Shown here: positions 57,454 through 64,000 of the stretch, in pieces | How the letters are laid out: every line of letters begins with the position of its first letter | Numbering within the stretch: position 1 is the stretch's first letter | Assembly (NCBI GenBank): GCA_033961575.1 | Contig: CM066730.1 | Coordinates: forward strand, 114,100,523-114,164,522 | From: Aselliscus stoliczkanus | Taxonomy: Eukaryota; Chordata; Mammalia; Chiroptera; Hipposideridae | Direction: 5' to 3' | DNA length: 64,000 bases | Notes under the pieces: generated by a model | Seen by the model: the letters and a program-made list of their open reading frames with translations, nothing else | The model's database searches: none | Told to the model about the DNA's origin: nothing | Made by a program: the position numbers and the translations under genes

Positions 57454-57640
57454 TGTTCAATCAATAAACATCTATTGAGGGTTTAATACATGTAGGACAC
57501 AATGCTCTGTGCTGTGGATACTGTGAGGTGAATAACACAGTCGCTAGTTTCCAGGAGCTGTCCCTCTAATGTGGTGGTAAGCAATTTATCCAATAATCTC
57601 ATATATTGAGTGAAAAAATTACATCAGTAGAACAAGCAAA
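57454..57640 (-). repeat. L2 3' end, antisense
   Basis: 'gttcaatcaataaacatctattgagggtttaatacatgtaggacacaatgctctgtgctgtggatactgtgaggtgaataacac', 'ccaggagctgtccctctaatg'. Confidence 0.65.
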
Positions 57641-57644
57641 TATA

Positions 57645-58458
57645 AAGGAAGTCAGAAAAAAGGGGAAATCACTGCCAGCCCCGCTTAGCTAGAAGGCTCT
57701 CTGGAAGTCCAGCCAGTTGATAAAACTTTGTTGGAGTGACAGGCTTATCTCAGGGATTCATCTCCTCCCTCTCCTCATCACACTCTCCCCACCCTCCGCT
57801 CAGTTAGGACTGAAGTCTAAGCTGCTGCCATATTGAAATATCCCCTGATAGACACTAAAGAACATGTGGAAATAATAACCAACTTTCACTAACTTACTTA
57901 GTGGAATTTGGGGCTTCTGGGTACTCTGCTATCTTTTCTTTTCCTGTAGGACCCAAACATTACTATGCTGTACTCCCACCTAAGGAAAAATCTCAGTCTT
58001 CTCTCCCATGAGGTTTTTCTGGTTCCCTAAAATGTATCTGCAAATGATTCCTAAGCACACAAACCCTTCTTCTAATGGACACTGTCTAATATGTTCACAC
58101 GCCAAAGATAAACCAGTGATATCCACATTGCAAACATCGATCAACCTAAGTGTAGTTCTTTTTCCCCTAGTCTCTCTCTCCTCTTAGCCCTATGGTGCTT
58201 TTCATCCTCTGCCTATTTTCATTTTTAACATGCTTAAACATTTTGAAGAATCTAGAAAAACCCTTTGTACCCAAGTCATAAGGCTGTGTTCTTCCTCGCT
58301 AGCTCAGAACAAGGCCTCTTAAAAACCTGGTCAACATGTCAGCATGTGAGTCCTCCTTCTCTTCAAATCCCTTCTCACTTTCCCCTTTACTCACCAGCCA
58401 AATTATTTCAAAAGTTTTGCCTCATGGCAGAAGATTTTTAACCCTTTGTATTTTACCC

Positions 58459-58460
<2 letters not shown>
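57645..58460. other. Mostly unique sequence
   Basis: 58190-58450 is pyrimidine-rich and might be decayed LINE; nothing firm. Confidence 0.35.

Positions 58461-58461
<1 letters not shown>

Positions 58462-58542
<81 letters not shown>
58462..58542. repeat. Compound (TG)17(AG)23 microsatellite
   Basis: TG repeat 58462-58495 passes directly into an AG repeat to 58542 with one CA interruption near 58513. The junction forms an incidental arginine-glutamate run in one frame. Confidence 0.98.
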
Positions 58543-58546
<4 letters not shown>

Positions 58547-58740
58547 AAGAGGAGCCTACAGCCCACCTTTTATTGTTATCACTTTAACCAAGAAGTAGAA
58601 GAGGGGAAGAGGGTGACAGAGGAAGGATAGGAAGCTACTCCTTTTTGGCAGTCTAGTGCAAATTAGCTTTCTTCTGGGCTGTGACAGCAGGATTCTTACA
58701 AGTGTTTTTCCCCACTTTCACTCATGAATGCTTACATATT

Positions 58741-58797
58741 GGACACACACGTTCATACACACATTCATGCTCACACACATACACATGCACACAGCTT
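58741..58797. repeat. CA-rich degenerate repeat
   Basis: Interrupted ACAC/CATA units, e.g. 'cacacacatacacatgcacac'. Confidence 0.85.
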
Positions 58798-58954
58798 TGA
58801 CTTACGGATGAGAATCAAACTGAATCAATGGTAAAACACCCTTACTGTTGAGTATAGTGATGGGAACTAAGGAGAAGCACCAAAACAGGAGAACATATTG
58901 TTGAAGAGTATTTCCTTTGTTGTTTTCTATCTGCTTAATGTCTTAATTTCTTAT

Positions 58955-59072
58955 CTTTTAAAAGTGGCTAGCAGTAGTGCCTGCTCATAGATCACCTGAG
59001 TTAAGTCTATAAAGCACTGAGACCAGAGCTTGGCACATTGTGAGTGCCGTACAAGTGTTTAGTAAATAGATA
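58955..59072 (+). repeat. MIR: MIR SINE 3' part
   Basis: 'agtagtgcctgctcatagatcacctgagttaagtctataaagcactgagaccagagcttggcacattgtgagtgccgtacaagtgtttagtaaat' is the MIR tail in sense. Confidence 0.7.
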
Positions 59073-59424
59073 AAATAAGCATGTAAAACCAGAGCCCAGG
59101 ATGTACATAGTAAGTACATCCTCTATATGTGCTATTGAAGAAACTCTCTTCTGAGTTATTGCTTTGAAAATCCCTCTGCCCCTTAGAGAAGCCATCAGTT
59201 CAGGGTTCTTTTCACCAACAGTTGCTGGGGAGAACTGCTTCCCCATTCACCATCTTCTCCATGGGTGCAGCTTTTAGAAACCTTTTCAGAAATACTTATA
59301 TTGAAGCAAATATAATCTGCATCAAACCTGGGTAGCACCTTTCCATCCTGAAGTTGGGCTAAGTCTTGAATTAGTCCATCCTATAAAAGTGTAAAGACAC
59401 CAGCTTTCTCCCTGAAGCCAAGGC

Positions 59425-59668
59425 CAGCGTATCACAAACTATTTTTTGATAGTGACCTACAGTAAGAAAAACATTTTCTATTGTGACCCGGTACACAGGC
59501 ACCTATGTTTATGGCTTAAACAAAAGCTTCCTAAAGAAATACCATTGCTATATGCAACACACTTGGATATCTCTCTTTCTTCCATTTTATTTTTTAAAAT
59601 ACTGTTTATGGCTATTAAATTGACTTCACAACCCACCAATGGGTTATGATCTGCAGTTTGACAAACAC
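59425..59668. mobile_element. hAT-type nonautonomous DNA transposon
   Basis: Left 'atcacaaactattttttgatagtgacctacagtaag', right 'cccaccaatgggttatgatctgcagtttgacaaacacc': the two ends are inverted versions of one another over about 30 bases. A known mammalian family by appearance; the name is not certain. Confidence 0.65.
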
Positions 59669-60109
59669 CAAGTCAGAACAAAAGTATCTTTAGCAATGGG
59701 TTAATGATAAGATATGGAACGCTGTAAAAGACTCTAAACATTCTTTAATGGAAGAAAGATGACTATTGATTTGGGTCTGTGTACCTCTGTTTCATTTTCC
59801 TTGAGAATTTAAATCAGCTTCAGATATGTCTTTAAAAAATGCCTTTGCTTCATAAAATAAAAGTAATGGCACACCGGAGATTATCTAACTGAACCCTAAA
59901 TAGACATAACCATGTAACAGAATATGGTGGAGACAGGGATATCAACTATGTCTCTTTAGCCCTGCTCCTGATTTGCAGAAATCTTTGAAATATACTGACA
60001 TTTTAAAATCTGTTAGCTTTTTTGGCAACCGATATTAAAATAATTTGAGGTTGAGGTCCCATTCTTACTGGACAAGTTGCCATGGCACTATGGTTTTCTA
60101 TATAACAAA

Positions 60110-60240
60110 CACCAATAATGCCTTACTTTTATATAGTACTTGACAATTTATGAAGTGTTTCAATGTGTATTATCTCAACATCATAACAATCCTGTGAGGT
60201 ATACTGGACAGGTATTTTTGTATGTTAAATTTATAACTGA
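60110..60240 (-). repeat. MIR/MIR3-type SINE, antisense
   Basis: 'ccttacttttatatagtacttgacaatttatgaagtgtttcaatgtgtattatctcaacatcataacaatcctgtgaggta'. Confidence 0.6.
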
Positions 60241-60329
60241 TGTCATTTAAGACTTAATGGTTTCCATTTTTGTCATAAAGATGGATCATTTTGAAACATG
60301 TTGTTGGCTAATAGCAAGAGACAGCTCAA

Positions 60330-60440
60330 TGTGGAAAGAACACTAGATTTGGACTCAAAGACATGAGTTAAACTTCATGGTGTGCTAATTACCAGGTGTG
60401 TGCTCTGTGAAGGTCTCCTAAGTGCTAATCTCATGTTACA
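60330..60440 (+). repeat. MIR: MIR SINE fragment
   Basis: 'caatgtggaaagaacactagatttggactcaaagacatgagttaaacttcatggtgtgctaattaccaggtgtgtgctctgtg'. Confidence 0.55.
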
Positions 60441-60483
60441 TTCAGTGAATAGAACAGCTTAAGTTGTACTCACAAGCGAAAGC

Positions 60484-60645
60484 TTGATGTGGTGGAAAGT
60501 AACATGAACTTGAGTACCAAACAGAACTGGGTTCAAATCCTGCCTTTGACACAAGCTATGTCTACTTAAACAAGTGTTGTAGACTCTCTGAACTTTAGTT
60601 CCTTTATCTGTAAAATAGGTATTAATGAAACATCATTGGTCAATT
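60484..60645 (+). repeat. MIR: MIR SINE
   Basis: 'gatgtggtggaaagtaacatgaacttgagtaccaaacagaactgggttcaaatcctgcctttgacac', 'ctctgaactttagttcctttatctgtaaaataggtattaat': a good tRNA-related head and core. Confidence 0.75.
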
Positions 60646-60649
60646 AAAA

Positions 60650-61160
60650 CATCCTCCTAATTAATATACCATTCCTGCTTCCAATTACCTCTAATTTCTT
60701 CTATGTAAATGTGTAAATCTAAGTTACTTTCCTACTTAAAAACCTTGCATGGTTTTCCATTGCCCTTCAAATAGACCAACATCTTTACCTTGGACTACAA
60801 TGCCCCATTGTTTGGGGACTGTGTCCACTGCTGTTTCTTCTGCCTGAAGTTGTCACCCCATCATGACCCCAGTACCACTCACTCTCATCTTAACATATTG
60901 AGATATAAATGTTATTATGTTGAGGAAGTCTTCCTGAACTCCTAGACCATGTCAGGTCTTCATGTTCTATGCCATCATGGGAGCCTACTTTTGGTCTTCA
61001 GAGCTCACACATGTAATTAAATAATTGTTTGTATAACTCTTTGTGTAATATGGGCTCCTCCCACTGGAGTTTAAATTCCAGGAGAGCAGGAACTGTAACT
61101 ATTTTGTTCATGGCTGTTACCTCAGTTCAGGGTCTCTGGAGTTACTCTCTTCACTTGAAT
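60650..61160 (+). repeat. L2 LINE, 3' part
   Basis: 'ttaaaaaccttgcatggttttccattgcccttcaaatagacc', 'ttgaggaagtcttcctgaactcc', 'cccactggagtttaaattccaggagagcaggaactgtaactattttgttcatggctg' follow the L2 order. Confidence 0.65.
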
Positions 61161-61164
61161 CCCC

Positions 61165-61330
61165 ATAGCTCAGTAATTTTCAAAAGTTACTTACCCTATA
61201 GAGAAGTGCCTCACTGCTCTATAATGTGAAGAGTAATAGTGTCTATCCCCATAGAGTTATGGGAAGATAAAATGAGAATACATACGATAAAGCGTTCCAC
61301 ACAGACTAATAGATGCTAGCTATTGTAGGT
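61165..61330 (+). repeat. MIR: MIR SINE 3' part
   Basis: 'ttttcaaaagttacttaccctatag', 'tgaagagtaatagtgtctatccccatagagttatgggaagataaaatgagaatacatacgataaagcg'. It may be the right half of the MIR at 60484 if the L2-like stretch lies between, or a separate copy. Confidence 0.6.
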
Positions 61331-61334
61331 GATA

Positions 61335-62720
61335 AATATTGATTGCATTAACAAACACATTAGTTAATTAAATGAGATCAAGTTTATGACGAACCATATA
61401 TGAGGCCTGGAATTATAGTAGACAATAAGTATTAGTATCATACTTCTTTCAGTATTGAGAGACTCCTTCATGGGAAACTATCATCAAAAGAGTTGAAGGA
61501 GACGTTGAGTGGTCAAAGTTACAAGGAAAAGGCATGAAAGTCTGTTATTATCCAATAACCAACTCCTAAGCTGCTCACTAGTCATTTCTGAGGGAGGTGA
61601 TCCTGTGGACTCCTATCACAGTTAAATTCTGGCAATACTAGTAGAAAGGGCAGAGAGCTTGTGGTGAACTGAGGGTTTGGGACCAGGTTCATGGTGTAGA
61701 TAGAAAATGAAAGTGGCATACTGTGTATGAAGGCATCCAGAACCACTGGATCATGATCATCGATGCAAATGAGGATTTAGAACAGAAGTAGTGGGAAGAG
61801 CTGGGGCTCAGCATACCTTATAAGACTGGAAGAAGGAAGTAGGACATGAAAAAACAAGTTCCTAAGGGAGCCTGAAGAATAAGAAGTAGAGGTAATGGAA
61901 AGTCTTAATAAGGAAGACCCTTATTAGAGAAAGAAGCTCCTCTTGACAAAAAGCTCAGAATGAAGGATGAAACCAGGTTAGCCTGGGCTATCAAAGACAT
62001 TGCTTTGTAACTTAAACTAGCAGTGAGTGTGCAGAGATTAAAAAAAAAAAAATTGGATAACTTTCACAGGTGTTAAGATGCACTGCACTTGCCTTGTACA
62101 CTGACATGGATAGGACTTGACAGCAGGACTCATTGGGAGTTTGACCTGAAAATCATGAAAAATCATAGCTCATCAAGGCAAGATGGGGGAGTGAAGATGG
62201 AGCCAAAGAATTGGTAGTAGGGATTGAATATAGATAACACCTTTAAGGAGATAGTTGAGACTTCAATAAGTAAATAAATTTAAAAAGTCAGAGATCAAGA
62301 AAAGAGATCTTTGATGTTATCCAAGATTTAAGGTAGAAGTTCATATGGTCACTTCAACCTAAGAGACTGGAACAGAAGTGTAGATGTGACATGGCTTTGC
62401 ATCTGGTAAAATTCATGTGCACACTCTCCAATCAAACTTCCTTACCTGGCAATTAATCCTTCATCTCTACAAAAAGCTCCCATTGGGGATTTGACGTCTC
62501 AAACACAGAATACCATTTGGCAGCCAGGAAGGAAGGAGTTAAAGAATCATGGTTGTGGCACAGCTGGGAGCCATTAACAATTAAGTTTTTGGATAGAAAC
62601 TTAGCAGGAAGCTGACAAGGGGCTACAGAGACACAATGGCCCCTAAAAAGTAAAAGCTAGATTTGGAAATGAATGAGCTGCCTTTACCAGTGAACCTTCA
62701 GCGAAACCTAAATCCCCTAA
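61335..62720. other. Unclassified, purine-rich
   Basis: 61690-62300 is A/G-rich and may be antisense decayed LINE. A poly(A) run lies at 62041-62053. No gene. Confidence 0.35.
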
Positions 62721-62722
62721 TT

Positions 62723-62863
62723 AAGAATGAAGAGCAGGGCTGGCAGAGTGGTGCAGTGATTAAACGCTGGCTTGGGAAGCCAGCAGCCCTGGTTCGAGTC
62801 CCACATATGAGGGCCAGTGACACTGCCCTCAAAAAAAAAAAAAAGAAAAAGAATAAAGAGCAG
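62723..62863 (+). mobile_element. Short tRNA-derived SINE (about 110 bp) with 15-bp target duplication
   Basis: AAGAATGAAGAGCAG (62723-62737) and AAGAATAAAGAGCAG (62849-62863) flank the body. Head GGCTGGCAGAGTGGTGCAGT, an anticodon-arm-like CTGGC-TTGGGAA-GCCAG (62767-62783), perfect B box GGTTCGAGTCC (62791-62801), block GGGCCAGTGACACTGCCCTC ending at 62830, and an A tail with one G. It is the cleanest copy of the short family here. The 82-codon frame crossing it is incidental. Confidence 0.93.
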
Positions 62864-62864
62864 A

Positions 62865-63175
62865 TATTGGCTGAGATTATACAATGCCTAGCCATAAATC
62901 AGGGTTCTTAATAAGGAAGATAATGAGTAAGTTAATAATTTATATAAATATATTTTTAAAAAACTATATAAAATACGGAAGTGGTATTGACTTGATTTTA
63001 AATCTTAATTGATGAGCTAACATAAGGTACTTTAGCGCCTTCAACCATTTGTCTCTCAGTTCTGTTTCTATTTTTGATGGTAAGAAGCTTAATTTTGGAG
63101 ATGTAGTAAATCCAATACTTTAGAGTAATATTATCTCAAATAGAGATACCAGATACCATGCTTTTGAGTTTACTT
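62865..63175. other. AT-rich, no feature
   Basis: Nothing recognised apart from AT-rich runs near 62935-62975. Confidence 0.4.
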
Positions 63176-63179
63176 TCTT

Positions 63180-63620
63180 CCTGCCTCTAATCCCTACACA
63201 TTTAAGACCCCATTTTCCTCCTGATTTCCCTTGTTTCTCTCTAACCCACCAAGAACCGTACCAGACATTCATGGTTCCCTAATATCCTCTGATAAAACTC
63301 AATTCATGACAAATTTGCAGAAACCTATAGGTTACTTTATGTAGCAACCCACCAATATTCTGTGAGAACCTTCTGGAAAGCTTTAGCCAATCTGCCTTTT
63401 TTCCTTCTACTATCTGTAGTCCTCACAACTATGTTCCAACTCTACCACCCTATTGATTCAATCTGATCATATTCAGTTTGGCACATTATTTCATGTTGTC
63501 TTTGAGCCATTTTCAGTTCTCTAATATGTAAATTATTGCCCTCTATAAAAGACTGCAAACCACTTGATAGCAGGGACATATCTAATGATTCATTTTTGTC
63601 TTCTATACTTCTTTATATGG
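63180..63620 (+). repeat. L2-type LINE 3' part, diverged
   Basis: Pyrimidine-rich start, later 'gcacattatttcatgttgtctttgagccattttc' and 'cctctataaaagactgcaaaccacttgatagcagggacatatctaatgattcatttttgtcttc', the L2-like 3' order. Confidence 0.5.
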
Positions 63621-63894
63621 TGCTATACTCACAATAAAACTTAAGGATAACAGGTCCTTTTAGAACCAAACTGAACACCTCCATATAACTGAAACCTCCC
63701 CAGGCTGTTTTGCAAAGCAGCAGGTAGGAGGAACAAAAGAGTATGTTGATACATAAAATCTCCTCTGTATAGGACCCTTAAGGAGCATATAATATAAAAA
63801 GTCAAATGGAAGAGTATATAGCTAACATAATTTATACCGTTTACATCAGACATAAGACAAAATGATTACAAGAGTGAGAACTATTTCCTTATTT

Positions 63895-63972
63895 AGTCAC
63901 CATCACTACTGGCAGCATAATGCCTGAAGCAAAAGAGGAACACAGTCAGGTGTTGAATGAATGAATGAATAG
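63895..63972 (+). repeat. L2-type 3' tip with (GAAT)n
   Basis: 'ggaacacagtcaggtgttgaatgaatgaatgaatag' ends like an L2 with its TGAATGAA tail. Confidence 0.5.
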
Positions 63973-64000
63973 ATGAAAATGATCCATCAAGGATCAATAA

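Noticed and set aside
62750..62805. tRNA gene
   Set aside because: The tRNA-like region with B box is the head of a SINE with A tail and target duplication; the acceptor stem is not formed.

Overview
The window is noncoding DNA from a placental mammal. There is no operon structure, no CRISPR array and no open reading frame over 166 codons. Nearly all recognisable sequence is old mammalian repeats: L2, MIR, L3/CR1, MER2, MER5, MER20, a Tigger, a mariner, MLT1/MLT2 LTRs and L1. No host protein-coding gene, structural RNA gene or convincing exon was found. It reads as an intergenic stretch or a very long intron.

The best clue to species is a young set of tRNA-derived SINEs with clean target-site duplications (about 13643, 33524, 37792, 40351 and 62738). 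Four share a head that ends in a GGGCCAGTGACACTGCCCTC-like block. By memory this head and the long copy's tail resemble the Rhin-1 type SINEs of rhinolophoid (yinpterochiropteran) bats. That assignment is an inference and needs a database search.

Layout. 1-9 kb: an L2 copy split by a MER2 transposon, then MIRs, an MLT1-like LTR, L3/CR1, an MLT2 LTR swollen by TA repeats, and more L2; a perfect 23-bp-stem hairpin lies at 6540-6593. 9-25 kb: mostly unique DNA with scattered MIR/L2, an L2 split by MER20, one SINE and a hAT element. 25-32 kb: a 972-bp Tigger with transposase remnant, a 24-bp triplicate repeat, and a 552-bp internally deleted mariner whose two visible catalytic aspartates are both asparagine.

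33-38 kb: a nested stack. A MIR is cut open by a rearranged L1 (5' UTR, ORF1, start of ORF2 joined to the 3' end), a second L1 tail and a SINE. 40-46 kb: a 458-bp composite SINE, an MLT1 LTR, an 84-bp mariner-type MITE and L2/MIR fragments. 46-55 kb is largely unique, AT-rich sequence, with MER5-type elements near 50.5-51 kb. 55-64 kb: a well preserved L2, a TG/AG microsatellite, a hAT-like element, a cluster of MIR/L2, one more short SINE, and L2 to the end.

Family names were assigned by recalled consensus similarity, so strand and class are firmer than subfamily names and outer boundaries are usually good to tens of bases. Where terminal repeats or target-site duplications are visible, boundaries are exact to a few bases.
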